DNA of 64,000 nucleotides from Sapria himalayana (Eukaryota; Streptophyta; Magnoliopsida; Malpighiales; Rafflesiaceae), in contig JAREIK010002450.1 of the NCBI GenBank assembly GCA_029783825.1, forward strand, positions 1,369,039 to 1,433,038. The letters run 5' to 3'. Of this stretch, positions 1 to 12,404 are shown piece by piece. The first letter of the stretch is position 1; each line of letters opens with the position of its first letter. The notes under the pieces were generated by a model, which was not told the DNA's origin, did no database searches, and saw nothing but the letters and a program-made list of their open reading frames with translations. The position numbers and the translations under genes were made by a program.

Positions 1-32
1 GTACATCAGTAGTAAATATTTTTTATTTTCAG

Positions 33-134
33 GGTGCTGAGTTGGGACGTCCACCAACACAATCTAAGATGTTCAAGCGAATTCACAGGAAGAAGAATAG
101 ATCATTTGAAGAAAAATATTCAAAAGATATTAAT
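33..134 (+). CDS. Internal exon of a CACTA (En/Spm) transposase-like gene, partial
   Basis: A 34-codon open segment lies between an acceptor-like pyrimidine-AG (positions 31-32) and a GTAAGT donor (135-140). It reads GAELGRPPTQSKMF then a basic stretch RIHRKK and FEEKYSKDIN. This resembles the conserved LGR-PT-x-x-x-F...H-x-R-K...F-x-x-x-S block of plant Ptta/En/Spm transposases, where LGR.PT, F..TH.RK and the acidic tail recur. The rest of the gene lies outside the window or is too decayed to follow. A purine-rich stretch at about 595-740 may be the relic of the glutamate/lysine-rich coiled coil that usually follows. The family call rests on this short motif only. Confidence 0.5.
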
Positions 135-1100
135 GTAAGTTTCTCAATTTGTACTTTCAATATGTTATGGGAATTATAATTTATAAAACATGATATTATA
201 AAAAAATATAATTTGGCAATCATAGGAATTCATTTCCTAAGTCAAATATTTTTTTACCAATACTAATGAGTATTGACAATTTGATGTGCTGGTATAAATT
301 TTATCTGTATATAGTACTGATGAGGTATATTGTATTGTAATAATTATATGAAGCTATAGAGAATATGGTTGCCATTGCTTCATAATTGACATATCATTCT
401 ACAAAGATTCTAGAGACTGATGTTTCTCATATTTAACTTCGGGCTATTAGAGTGAAGCCAAAAAAATGGTGAGTATATGATTTTGGTACCCATGCATCTA
501 TATTTTATCAATGTTCTGCTTGAAGCTCTTTATTTTCATCTTCCAATTATAATAATTATTTGATGAGTGGTTACGAGAGGAGATGAGTGGTTGCAAAAGA
601 AAAAAAAAAGGAGATACAAAAAAAGAATGAATAGATACAAGAGTAAATTAAAGAGATGAAAAAAAGAAAGAAAGAAAGACTGAAAAGAGAAGAAGAAAAG
701 CAACAAAAATTTTAAAAGATGGAGAAAATTATATGTAAGTTGATAGCGTCTTCTTCTCTTTTTTATCATTATGAAGAAGATCCACATCCATATCATTAGA
801 GAAAAATACTCATTTTGACAATGATCCATAATAATTTCTTATGTTAATTTATTATGTTTTTGCAAAAAAATTTGTTGTGTCAAACCTTTTTTTTCATGTT
901 CCTATTTTGGATGTAATATATCTGTAATAGGATGGTTGGACTTTGATGTTATACTTTATAGTGGATGTTATGTGAATGTTATTAGATGAATAATATTTAA
1001 GCATAAACTAGATTATAGGATATTTAATTTTTATATGCATTTGTATATTGTATGCATCATTCAGAACTGCAACAAAATGATATTTATATGTTTTTAGATA
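135..1100. other. Non-coding, probably CACTA intron and decayed downstream exons
   Basis: AT-rich sequence with no convincing exon. Positions 595-740 are almost pure purine on the plus strand (AAAG/GAAG runs), which could encode a broken coiled coil. The minus-strand open frame across it is only the phenylalanine/leucine-rich complement of that purine run. Confidence 0.3.
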
Positions 1101-1104
1101 TTTA

Positions 1105-1450
1105 TGAGTGTGTGTGTGTGTCATCTGTTTATAGTTTTGTTTATAAAATGAGTTGATGCATAAATTGGATGGTTGCATGTGCATCCAAGAATTTAGAGAT
1201 TGTTGGTTTGAATCTCACTCTCTCCTTTCGTCGTTGCAATATCGCTCTATCCATTTATTTAAATATATATATTTCTTTAAATCCACTGATATGGCATTGC
1301 AAGGAAAAAAATTAGTTTTCAATTTTTAGTGTATTAAAATGTAAATAGTTTTGGTGTATTTTTTAAAATATTAAAATTTAGGGGTATTTTTTTACCGGTG
1401 CACCAAAACTTAAGCCTCTCGAAATTTTCTTTAATTGTTTGGATCACAAT
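1105..1450 (+). repeat. Half copy of a microsatellite / tRNA-like / GGTGCACCAAAA repeat
   Basis: Order seen: a short (TG)n tract (1105-1121), a tRNA-like stretch (about 1150-1230) with a B-box-like GGTTTGAATCTC near 1205, then an AT-rich body with GGTGCACCAAAA near 1398. The same order recurs at 27,455-28,230 and in both arms of the foldback element at 59,890-60,835, so it looks like one repeat family. No coding capacity. Family identity unknown. Confidence 0.4.
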
Positions 1451-1679
1451 TTTAAATTTTCACTCCCAGATTAGGTGTTGATCTTTAGAATTCACATTTT
1501 TTTTTGTTTAAATTATCATTACAAACCAAAAATATTTATCATTTTTCAACCAAATTTTTTTTAATAATTTATTCACCAAATCTATAAATATGTACATATT
1601 TCTAAAATTAAATACTCATCTTGAAATTATTCCTCTACCCTTGAGGTTAGATGAAATATATGTTCACATTTTTAAATAC
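1451..1679. other. AT-rich intergenic, nothing recognised
   Basis: No coding signal or structured repeat was seen, only A/T runs. Confidence 0.4.
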
Positions 1680-2064
1680 TCATCTTGTGAATATACATAT
1701 ATTTATATGTGTGTGTGTGTGTGCACTATATATATATATATATATATATATGCACAATAGATATTCATGAAACAAAATAAAAACAATACCCTCGAGGTTA
1801 GTATTAAAAACAATACATTTTTTTTCCAAAATAAAAAATATACATTTCCAGGAACTTATATTTATGAATATATAGATATTCATAAAATATTTTTGAAAAT
1901 GTATTAATGTGCATGTGCCCTATGTATAATATATCCATATATGTAAATATGCATATATATATATATATATATTGCATAGATGAAGTATATTTATTCCATG
2001 TATATATATATATATGCATATATATCAAGTATATATGCAATATATAGGCAATAAATATATTTGC

Positions 2065-2127
<63 letters not shown>

Positions 2128-2440
2128 ATATATTACATATGTATAGTACATATATATTTATACACTACATATATATGATGTATATATATGTAGTGTGTAT
2201 ATCCACAAATATACAAATATATGACATATGTAATGCATATATATATCATGCATATATTTTGTATGCATATATGTAATATATATGTTCATATCTATATTAT
2301 ATACATATACATATGTATGAATATCTATGTGAAGTATTTATGTACACTATATATAAAGTATAAATACACACACACACACACGCACGCACGTATATTTATA
2401 TATACTACATATATATAGTATATATGGATATATATAATGT
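1680..2440. repeat. Compound (TA)n/(TG)n/(CA)n microsatellite block
   Basis: Alternating TATA, TGTG and ATGCATAT tracts, for example a (TA)n run followed by (GT)n around 2070-2120 and (CA)n near 2365-2390. Open frames here encode only Y/I/C/V/H peptides and are not genes. Confidence 0.9.
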
Positions 2441-2454
2441 CTATACTCACATAT

Positions 2455-2950
2455 TTGAATGCTTCCTTTGCGCACAACTAAGTTGAAGGTAAAAATATGG
2501 TTTTGATCACTATCCCAACCAAAGACATGATCCTAGGCTTTCGGAAAGTTTTGATAAGGATGTGATCCTAGGCTTTCAGAAAGTTTTGATAAGGCTATGC
2601 CATCCTAAGGTGCTGCCAGATGGAAGGATCTTATCAATGTCCATGATTGATAAATTATAGATCAAACTACCAAATCGGAAAATTTGTGTGCTATCTTATA
2701 ACTTTGTATTGGCTAAGTTGTAAAGAGAAGTATTCACTTCGGAGGGAGAGGTTGGGGGAGTCACATCCCTTAACTGAATTTCATGTCGAGCAATTCCATC
2801 TGTATGATTTTTAATGTTATTAGTTCAAATAGGAAATCTACCTCCTCCGCTACAACTGGTGGTTATTGATTCCGAAAATATGGGGAGCTTTTGTGCGTCG
2901 GTACCTAGGTGGGAGCCAGACTTTATGGAGAGTCTTTTTTGTTTGCTATG
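2455..2950. other. GC-richer island between two microsatellite blocks, unidentified
   Basis: About 500 bp of more complex, more GC-rich sequence than its surroundings. It holds a tandem duplication of a unit of about 34 bp (GATCCTAGGCTTTC... at about 2530-2597). A broken frame near the right end reads ENMGSFCASVPRWEPDF, which I cannot assign. It could be a decayed non-LTR element, a captured host fragment or an old transposon core. Confidence 0.35.
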
Positions 2951-2959
2951 GATAAATAA

Positions 2960-2971
2960 TCCATATATGTA

Positions 2972-3004
<33 letters not shown>

Positions 3005-3480
3005 ATGATATAAATAAATATAAATTATATTTATGCATTATAAATATTCGTAGATATAAGCATGTATATAATGCATACATATCCTACATATATGCGTATA
3101 TATCTTGTGTATATCATATATGTAGTATATTTATATGTAGATATTATATATATATATATTATATATATATATATTATATATATATATATATATTATATTT
3201 ATTATGTAAGCAGTATATATATTTACATATATATGCATATACGAAAATATATATATTGCATATACATAATATATATGTAGTAGATATATGCATATATATA
3301 TTGATTATATTTGCATATATGTGTTATATAGTATACTCCATATATGCCATTATATATACGTATGCATATATGCAAATATAAGTCATATTTATCCATATAT
3401 GCATTTATATATGTAGGATATATATAAAAATATATATATATCCATATTCAAAATCATTTTAGAATATATATAAATTGTGT
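2960..3480. repeat. Compound (TG)n/(TA)n microsatellite block
   Basis: Starts with (TG)n at about 2980-3004 and continues as ATATATAT and TATGCATA tracts to a short TG run near 3477. The tyrosine/isoleucine open frames inside are repeat translations. Confidence 0.9.
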
Positions 3481-4185
3481 GTGTGTGCATGTAGACATGA
3501 CAATATAAGCATATGTATAGAAAAATTTTTGAAAAAAAAAGTTGTTTTATCTTTTTCATTTTTTTAACTCATGGCATATTGTGGTGTCCTCATTTAAATT
3601 TTAATGTTGATGTGATTTTTTAATGCTGACATGGACATGACATGAATAATTATAGGTTTATATATTTTAGTGCTACAAAGCATAATTTTTTTTGGGTTTG
3701 TGTGCCAAACCATACAAAAATTAGATCATAAATTATAAATACTAGATTTAGAGCACCTAAACATACTTTTCATGTTTTATTTTCTATGATACTCTATAAA
3801 ATATGACAACTCAATCCATAATTTTTAAAATAAATTTTCTTTTCTAATTTATAAAAAATGGACATAGACTTTGCCTTTCAAAATAACTATCCACATACAT
3901 ATAATTAATTACAACTTTAAAAAAAAATTCAATCAATTGGTTATTTCTTCTTTTATTTATATAAGAACTTAAAGTAGACTTGAAAGAAATAGAAATATAT
4001 ATTCAAACTTGAAAATTTTGTTATTTATCATCCTAATCAAGTAGAGTTTGTTGAGGTGTTTGAACTACTCCAATAGAGGAGTTTTATATGGAAAAATTAG
4101 TTTTAGTAATCTATTTGTTAGATTCCCACTTAGTTGAAATGATAAGGAATATACCCTAAGATTGTTATGTAAAGAAGAAATATAC
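3481..4185. other. AT-rich intergenic, nothing recognised
   Basis: No open frame with protein-like composition and no paired repeats. TGACATGGACATGACATG near 3625 is the only short internal repetition. Confidence 0.4.
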
Positions 4186-4394
4186 TAGAGGGTAGTGGTT
4201 TCGTAAGTGCATTTGCATGTAACATTTAAAGAAATAGATGATTTGTTTCCACTACTATATAAGAACATTGATTTGCAAAATTTAAATTTAATGTAAATTT
4301 TACCATTAAACAAAAAAACATTAATGTAAAATTTAAAGAAATATAATAACTTTGATTTGTTTCCACTACTAGAGGGTAGTGGAAACAAATCAAA
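4186..4394. repeat. Duplicated segment ending in a perfect 19-bp hairpin
   Basis: Positions 4351-4369 and 4376-4394 are perfect reverse complements (TTTGATTTGTTTCCACTAC and its complement) around a 6-base loop. The words AGAGGGTAGTGG and GATTTGTTTCCACTACT also occur singly at about 4188 and 4235, so a unit of roughly 150-190 bp has been duplicated. The hairpin directly abuts the 16-bp array. Confidence 0.75.
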
Positions 4395-6040
4395 TAAACA
4401 TGCATATAGACTAAGAGTTAATGTAAAAATGTATGTGATGTCAAACAAACATGCATACAAACACACACACACACTTATAGATAAACATGCATATAAAAAC
4501 ATATGCATATATATAGGCATACATACAAATAGACACGCATACAGATAAACATGCATATAGACAAATATGCATACAAACAAACACACATATAAAAGACATA
4601 TACTAATAGATACATGGATAGACATTCATAAATATAGACACACATATAGATAGACATGCATAAAAATTGACATGCAAACATATAAACATGCATACAATTA
4701 GACATGCATATATAAAGACATGCATACATATAGAACACACATATAAATAGACACAAATGCAGACAAACTTGCATCTAGATAGAAACACATTTTAACCGAC
4801 ATGCATGTAGATAAACAAGAATCCAGATAGATATTCATATAGATAGGTATGCATGCAAATATATTCAAATATAAATAGACACACATAGAGATAGACATGC
4901 ATACAAACATACATGCATATAGACAAACATGCATACAAATAGACATGAATATAGATAAATATACATATAAATAGACATGCATATAGATAGATACACATAT
5001 AGATAAGCACAAACACATGCATATATAGACATATAAATAAACAAGCATGTAGATGGATACCCATATAGACAGACACACATATAGACATTCATGCATATAC
5101 AAAATCATGCATTTAGATAGATATACATATAGACCGACACACATTCAAACATACATACATACATATAGACATGCATATTGATAAACATGCATACCAATAG
5201 ACATGAATACAAATAGACATGTATATAGATAGAAATGCATAGAGATAGACATATATATAGACAAACACACAAACAAATAAAGATGCATACAGATAGACAT
5301 GCATATAGATAGACACTCATATAGATAAATACACATATAGATATAGACACTCATATAGATAGACACTTATATAGATATACATACATATAGATAGACATGA
5401 ATAGAGACAATCATGCATACAAACAGACAAGGATATAGACAGACATGCATATAGAAAAACAACCATATTGATAGACACACACATAGACAAACTTGCATAC
5501 AAATAGATACACAAAAAGATAGACATGTATACAAACTGACACACTAACCAATAAAGATGCATATAAACAAACTTGCTTATAGATAAAAACATATATAGAC
5601 AAACATGCATATAAACATACATAGATATAGATAAACACACATATAGATTGACATGCATATTGATAGACATCCAAACACATAGACAAGCATGTAGATAGAC
5701 ATGCATGCAAATAAACATGCATACTTATAAACACACATATAAATAGACACACATATAGGCAGACATGCATGTGGATAGATAGACATTATTGTAGATATAC
5801 ATGCATCTAGATAGACATGCATATAGATTATAAATAGATGGTCCTACATACAGACATGCATATTGATAGACATGCTTATTGATAGACATGTATACAAATA
5901 GACATGCATATAAATATACATGCATATAGATAGACACACCTATGTACATGCATGAATATATATAGATATACATGCATGCATTTAGAAAGATACACATACA
6001 TAGAATTATACATATAGATAGACAAGTAAATATACAAACT
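4395..6040. repeat. Minisatellite array with 16-bp period (GACATGCATATAGATA-like)
   Basis: About 100 degenerate copies of a 16-base unit, itself four related tetramers (GACA, TGCA, TATA, GATA), with ATGCAT palindromes in most units. Because 16 is not a multiple of 3, each unit shifts frame, and the minus strand stays open over long overlapping stretches in several frames. The products are C/Y/H/M/V/I repeats with no protein-like variation, so I treat it as non-coding satellite DNA. Confidence 0.9.
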
Positions 6041-6479
6041 TATAAAACCATAATGTGTGTGTGCATAAGTTCTCAAAATATTCATTTTTAAATTCTCGTC
6101 TCATTTTCTCAAATATACATAATTTATGCATATCAAGGCTTAATGAGGCCACAAACGAGATATGTAGAGGAAAAGACTAAACTACTAGCTCCAGCCTAGC
6201 TACCACCCCCACTGAAGAACACACATACCCACTCTCATGATCCAAAGACCCACAGGAGATGTATTAGTTTCCAGCTTGAAAACCATTGCTCTACATATTA
6301 GAACTCCACCACAAGTGCACAAGGAGGTTTATGGTCTTTCTTCCAATGAAATATCTAATCATTGCCTTTGTGGATATTCTTATAATTTTATTATTTCACA
6401 TCCATGCTAGTATTAATAGGCACCTCAAAATCACATGTCTAAAATGTGCATTTTTTTTTTCCAAAATCATTCAAACTTA
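6041..6479. other. Intergenic sequence, nothing recognised
   Basis: Slightly less AT-rich at 6160-6340 (a CCCCCACTG stretch) but with no transposon or gene signature. The 64-codon frame starting at 6286 has no recognisable domain. Confidence 0.35.
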
Positions 6480-7555
6480 ATTCAAAATATCATATAATTC
6501 TTATAACTTAAAAATATTTCTCATTAGGTTTTAAACATGAATATCATATAGTTTTATTCCATCAACCATGATTTTTGGTAATGTTTATACATAACCAAAC
6601 ACTATTTTCCAATTTCTCAACAAATATCTATTTTTTAAATCAAATATGGGTAAATGAGTTTCTATATTTATCAAAAAATTAATATGTTGCATCAAATTCA
6701 TGAGTTTCCATCAATAAATCAATATCTTAATTAAATGATATAAATTTCATGAACTCATTTCAAAGAAACCAAAATAAAATAATTTATAACCACACATATA
6801 ATATCACACATCAAATATATATATATGTGTGTGTGTGTGCGTGCGCGCACGTGTGTGTAACTAACAATGCAAAATATGAAATTTTCACATGAGTTTTTAA
6901 AAATTTGCTATCTTAACCTTGCTTTTCTAAACCTTAAATATCAAATCATAGCTTTAATATTTTAATCCAAGCTCTATACCACAATTCAAACTCAAACAAA
7001 AACACAAGAAAAATAATATTGAGAATTTACATAATTTAAAGCCTAATTTAAGAAATCAAGAAAAAAAATAAAAATACATAAATAACCTCAACCTCAACCT
7101 TCCTCGTCAAGATTAAAACCCTTCCATGGTTCTTTTTGGTTGAAACAAAGTGTTTATTGAGTTTAATCATATCATATAATTAATTTTCACAAGAAATCAT
7201 GAATTCTTGTGTTTTATTTCAATAATTTTAGTGAAGAAATGAGAAAGAACTAAAGTGATTTGAGAAATAAGAAGAGAAACATAAAAGAAGTCATGAAATG
7301 AAGGAAATAAAAATTCCATATTTTATTTAATAGTAAAATAACCACAATTTCCCTAGGTGTTGAAACTTGTATAACTTTCTCTCTAAAACTCCAAATCTAA
7401 TAAATTTAGTATCATTATTCACTATTTTTCATTTCTAAATCAATTTTGAACATAAAAAGAATTTTTAACAACTATATCTATTTTTATTTATTCATCTTGG
7501 TCAATTCAGATCAATAGCTAAAATATAAAAAAATTTATTTTTTTTGGGCCTCACA
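6480..7555 (-). mobile_element. LTR of a Ty3 chromovirus (Del/Tekay-like), minus orientation
   Basis: Read on the minus strand, the sequence starts TGTGAGGCCC at 7555 directly after a polypurine-tract-like AAGTGGGGTAAAGT (about 7556-7570). This arrangement is typical of the 3' LTR of Del/Tekay chromoviruses. Downstream on that strand come a T/C-rich stretch and an ACCATGG-type segment, as in the transcribed part of such LTRs. The left end is not resolved, so 6480 is approximate. No chromovirus gag or pol was recognised to the right, so this is probably a relic. Confidence 0.45.
6818..6860. repeat. Alternating purine-pyrimidine tract, (TA)n-(TG)n-GCGCGCAC
   Basis: Continuous alternation from ATATAT through TGTGTG, GCGTGCGCGCACGTG to TGTGTG. 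Such sequence can adopt left-handed Z-DNA, and the GCGCGC core is rare in this AT-rich window. Confidence 0.7.
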
Positions 7556-7575
7556 ACTTTACCCCACTTAATGGA

Positions 7576-9900
7576 ATTTAACCCATAGAATTTAAAATTT
7601 ATGATTCAAAGAGATGTGAATATTTCCTTTAAAACTCTTTTTTTTTTTCATTTTTCCAATTCACTTTTTCCATTCATGATTTTTCCATAGGACCTACCAA
7701 GCAGATTGACTTGTTTCTTAATACTTTTTCTTTCTAGTCCAGGATATGAGCATATGCTTCTTCATGACACATCGTCCAATAAAAGTATACTAATATAATT
7801 TAACACATGAAAGAATTAATGTGATACTTATGTTGGGATTTTACTCCGAGCATCATATTTCTTGGGGTAGTGGAATGATTTAAAATTTTGTTCTTATCAA
7901 TGTATCAATCATGAATCTTCAAAATCAAGATCATATATAGATATTGTACAAGAAAAATATTTTTCTCTCATAGCAATGTCTCATTAGTTTAGGATTTGCA
8001 ACAAACCATAGAATCATAATCTAATCATAGCATTCTCTCAATTGTGATCCACATGCATTTGAAAGCATAAATATCCAAGTAAGTCAACTAGGAGACAATT
8101 TGATGCTAGCCAAACTTACATCATAGCAATAGAGTTTAAATAAATAAAATCCTATTTTTTTTTTACACAAATTTGGTAAAATTTTTTACATCCTGTAAAG
8201 GAACCTTAAAAGTAAACTATATAAGAAAAAGTTCTTTCGTACCTTTTAATAGTCTTAAGTTCATTTAAAAATCTTGTTCAAACTTTTTTTCATGTGTTAT
8301 AGGAAGTGGAAGACAAATTTGGTAAAATTTGTCTATATATAATAAAATCAGATATAATTTAGAGAGCCCAAGTACACTAAATTCATGTTGAGATCATATT
8401 TTTAGCATGACCCTCAATTTAAATCACTTTAAATTACTTTATTCAAGCTTAAAACTTTAAAGTGTTTGACTCATTGGGCTTTCAATTATTTTGGTCATTT
8501 GAATAAATACTTGAATCAAGTAAGTCTTGAGTGGTATCTAGCAATGCATCACGACTCCAATTGAGCAAAAAATTAGTGGTCTAATTGCTAACCATTCCAC
8601 AGATAATATTATGTGCAAATTATCTTTTCACATTTTATATGCCTTAATTGGTTCATAGCATAGAAAAAGTATAGCTCCCCATAGACCAGGTACACCACAT
8701 CTAGCCCAAGTATAAAACATTTTTGACTCGATACACGTTAATCATCATTCATTCCATCGAAAATATTCTTCATGATATTTTCGCTTTGACCAAAGATTTT
8801 AGACTAATGATCTCGAGAAGTGACCATGGGTATTTCCTTTCTCTAATAGGAATGGTGAATCCTATTTTGACTATTAAAAAATGTTTAATACCTTGAACTC
8901 TACCTAATCATTATTCTATGAGCAATCTCTTGGAGGCAATATGTAGTGAAGTTAAATCACAAGATAAATCACCAAGGTAAACTTGAGTATCTCAAGTCTA
9001 AAAATATTTGCTCCTTGCTATGATGAGATTTTTTTATTTATATTAAATTAATAATTCTTACAATTATCTCATATCACATATCCGATTAGTTTATTACTCT
9101 TAGCAAACATCTATATGTCTACTTTAATCATCACCATAATAATAATTTATCCGATCATCTACTTGATCAAAACAAGGAGTACAATATATGTTACTTTATG
9201 CGAATTAATAATTTTCAATCTTATTAATCCTATAACTAGGAATAATTTAGATACAACATAACAACACTTAATAGAAATTTTATTATCATATTATAATTTT
9301 CTTCATGTTATGTAATATATCATAAACTTCATTAACTAATTTAGGATCGATAGTAATTCATTGAAATAATATATATCAAATTAATGAATAATCCATCTTA
9401 TTAATTAAGGTAAGTTATACAATAAGTGTAAAAGATGATCATCTTTAGAATACTTTTCTAACAACTTAAAGAATATGGAGACATGAGACATATCATGTAC
9501 GTAAGTATACTCTATTGGTAGTGCCAACTGATAACTAGCTTGTCCCATTCTTGCAAGTATGTCAAATTTATTCATATATCATGGTATAAGGTTTTCATTT
9601 TCTTTCCTAGAATGATGCATATCCTTATGAGGTGATACTTTTCAGAAAAACTTAATGTTCAACCTAAAACTCTAGAGATTTTGGAGTTATTTTTTTTGTA
9701 ATCTTTTCAACTAAAACATGTCATTCATTATGGAGGGATAAATATTAGTTTAATTCTACACATCATATAATAAATGGTGGGCTCCATTCAAAATCCCTAC
9801 ATGATTCGATTTCAACCCATCACTTAAAACATTGAAACACCTCACAATGTCACCTCCTATGTAAAAACTATTTTTCCCAAAAAAAGGGTAACAATTCATT
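7576..9900. other. Decayed retroelement-like non-coding DNA
   Basis: No frame gives a recognisable protein. A TGTTGGGATTTTACTCC word at 7831 looks like an LTR start, and the 7831-9730 stretch has the texture of a long LTR (no coding, mixed composition), but no second copy is present in the window to prove it. Confidence 0.3.
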
Positions 9901-9967
9901 CATATCCGTCCGCCCCCCCGCACACGCACGCACACAAATCTCGCTTCTTCCTTTCTAAATCAACAAG

Positions 9968-10095
9968 GTAGTATATATGTATGTGTGCATATACAAAGTA
10001 GTATATGTGTATGTGTGCATATACAAAGTATTATATGTGTATGTGTGCATATACAAAGTAGTATATACCACTATCTATGTGTGCATATACAAAGT
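9968..10095. repeat. Tandem repeat with 30-bp period
   Basis: About four to five units ending in TGTGTGCATATACAAA (positions 9968, 9998, 10028 and on). The first three are nearly identical and the later ones diverge. Confidence 0.85.
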
Positions 10096-10129
10096 AGTAT
10101 ATATGTATTTATAGGTGTGCATGAGTGTT

Positions 10130-10293
10130 TGTACATATATAAATTATGATATAGGTACATGTATATAATACACACACACACAACAATATATATGTATAGA
10201 AAATAAATATATCTATATATAAATAAATAAATAAAAATATAAATATAGATATAAAATATAAATATAAATATAAATATAAATATAAATAAATAA

Positions 10294-10329
<36 letters not shown>

Positions 10330-10330
10330 T
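10130..10330. repeat. (CA)n, (AAATAT)n and (TA)n microsatellites
   Basis: An AAATATAAATAT-type hexamer run at about 10225-10295 passes into (TA)n ending near 10327. No gene. Confidence 0.9.
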
Positions 10331-11130
10331 AGTTTATGTATGTATTAATTTACATTGAAAATAAAATTATTTTTAAATATTATTGTTAGTAACTAATTTC
10401 ATTAATTTACATAATACCACATTTAGGGCACTTGTAAGTGAGTTTTCCATGTCTTTTTATTAATATTTATTTGTTGAATAGTTCTTGCCAATAAAATTCA
10501 CTGTTGATCAATTTGTTAACTAAGCAAACTATGGTATTGCAATACCAACATATATTGCAATACATTTGATTGATTATATTGATTTTGAATCTAGTGGTAT
10601 TTTTCATAATATCAACAAGCTAGTAAATTGTCAGAACTATATATAATTGTCATACATGATTCACTTCTTGTTCATTTCTTTTAGTATAATATCAAAATTA
10701 TTGATTTAATTTGAAAATTATATATGCTAGTAAATTTTCAAATATACTACAATTACATATAGATTTGAAATACAATTACAAAGAAATTTACAATATAATT
10801 ACAAAGAGATGTTCATAGTGTGTATACATCACAATTAAATCTCAAAACCAAATAATATCCAAAACTAATAATCCAATTGGAATACCATATTTACTAATTA
10901 TCAATGTGCAAAGAGATATAAAACAAGCATACATCAATTTTGGTGTGATTTATATACATACCAAGCAAAGACTATGACTATTCTCTTATATTCATTACAA
11001 AATGATGTGATACAACTTTGCTCAAGTTCAAGTATTTTGCTCTTCAAACACTTTGTTACTTGTGACAAGAATGACCATACTTTGTTATAAAAATATTCAA
11101 AAAAAAAAACAAAACAAAGGATTCCATTGT
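10331..11130. other. AT-rich intergenic, nothing recognised
   Basis: Contains imperfect short repeats such as CAATTACAAAGA (about 10750-10810) but no coding or transposon signal. Confidence 0.4.
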
Positions 11131-11519
11131 ATATGACATGGTTGTATAAGTCTGCACACACACACACACACATATAAGGTAGTCTACATGTATATATAGT
11201 ATATATGTATGTGTGTATATATATATATATTACATGCATAAATAGTTTTGTACGTAAGTGTATATATTTATCTAAATATTTCATGCCATTAAATTGTAGT
11301 ATGTAACAAGTCGATGCTACATTTATATATAGTGTGTAAATAAACATGGTAGGTATATATGTACATATATGTAGATAGTGTACTTATAAATAATATATAC
11401 AAATATATTATTGGTCGTCATTGTGTATGTATGCAACATAAATATATGTGTGTGTCTATATATTTACAAGAGTATTTTCATGAGTATATATATATAAATA
11501 TAATAATTGTATATATGCA

Positions 11520-11573
<54 letters not shown>

Positions 11574-11595
11574 CTTATTGTCTTATAAACACATG

Positions 11596-11631
<36 letters not shown>

Positions 11632-12012
11632 ATAATATACATGTATATATACAAATTAATAAATATATCCACATATATATTTATAGTGATTATATATATA
11701 TATATATATATGCATATTAATTTGTTGGATATATAAATGGCATATACAAATATATTTAAGTATACATACATACATACATATTTTTTATTGTCTATATACA
11801 TGCAACAATATATAATAAAATACAACATAATATTAATTTGTCCATATTTATACAACATTATAAATCTATGTGTGTGTGTGTGTGTGTGTGCACATCTAAA
11901 AACACACTATATATATGTATGTATGTATGCATGCATGTATCATTAGCATATATGCATATATACAATAATGTGTGTACATCACATTATGTGTGTCTACATA
12001 GACACATTCAGC

Positions 12013-12051
<39 letters not shown>

Positions 12052-12400
12052 ATGTATGTATGTATATATATATATTCTCATGTGTGTATATATATATATA
12101 ATAATAGTATATATTCACATATTTATTATGTATATATAAAGATTGTGTTTGTGTGTGTATTTATCATAGGTACATATTTATTACATAATTAGATCAACAT
12201 CATAATCAAATTCAAATATATCTATGATATATATCACTGTGTGTGTGAATATGGTTATATATAATAATAATAATAATAAGTATACATATATACACACAAC
12301 AATATCCACGTTAAAATAATATATACACATATAAAGCAATATATAATTAGCTATTTAAATATTCATAATATTATATGTAAATATTTATATATACTACTCA
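11131..12400. repeat. Long compound microsatellite region
   Basis: (CA)n near 11155-11172, a pure (TA)n run at about 11520-11570, (CA)n at about 11598-11630, (TG)n at about 11868-11890, (TA)n at about 12015-12048, and (AAT)n near 12260-12280. All open frames here are repeat translations. Confidence 0.9.
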
Positions 12401-12404
12401 TTAA

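Noticed and set aside
536..829. 97-codon F/L-rich minus-strand frame that looks membrane-like
   Set aside because: It is the complement of a purine-rich plus-strand stretch; composition alone produces the hydrophobic run.
1680..3381. Y/I/C/H-rich frames on both strands
   Set aside because: Translations of TA/TG/CA microsatellites; the same holds for frames at 10,109-13,129, 27,437-27,640 and 49,191-49,388.
4185..6085. Many overlapping minus-strand frames of 60-150 codons rich in C, Y, H, M and V
   Set aside because: All are translations of the 16-bp array in successive frames; sequence varies only as the DNA repeat varies.
9968..10095. CRISPR-like repeat-spacer array
   Set aside because: Direct tandem 30-bp units without unique spacers, in plant nuclear DNA; a minisatellite explains it.
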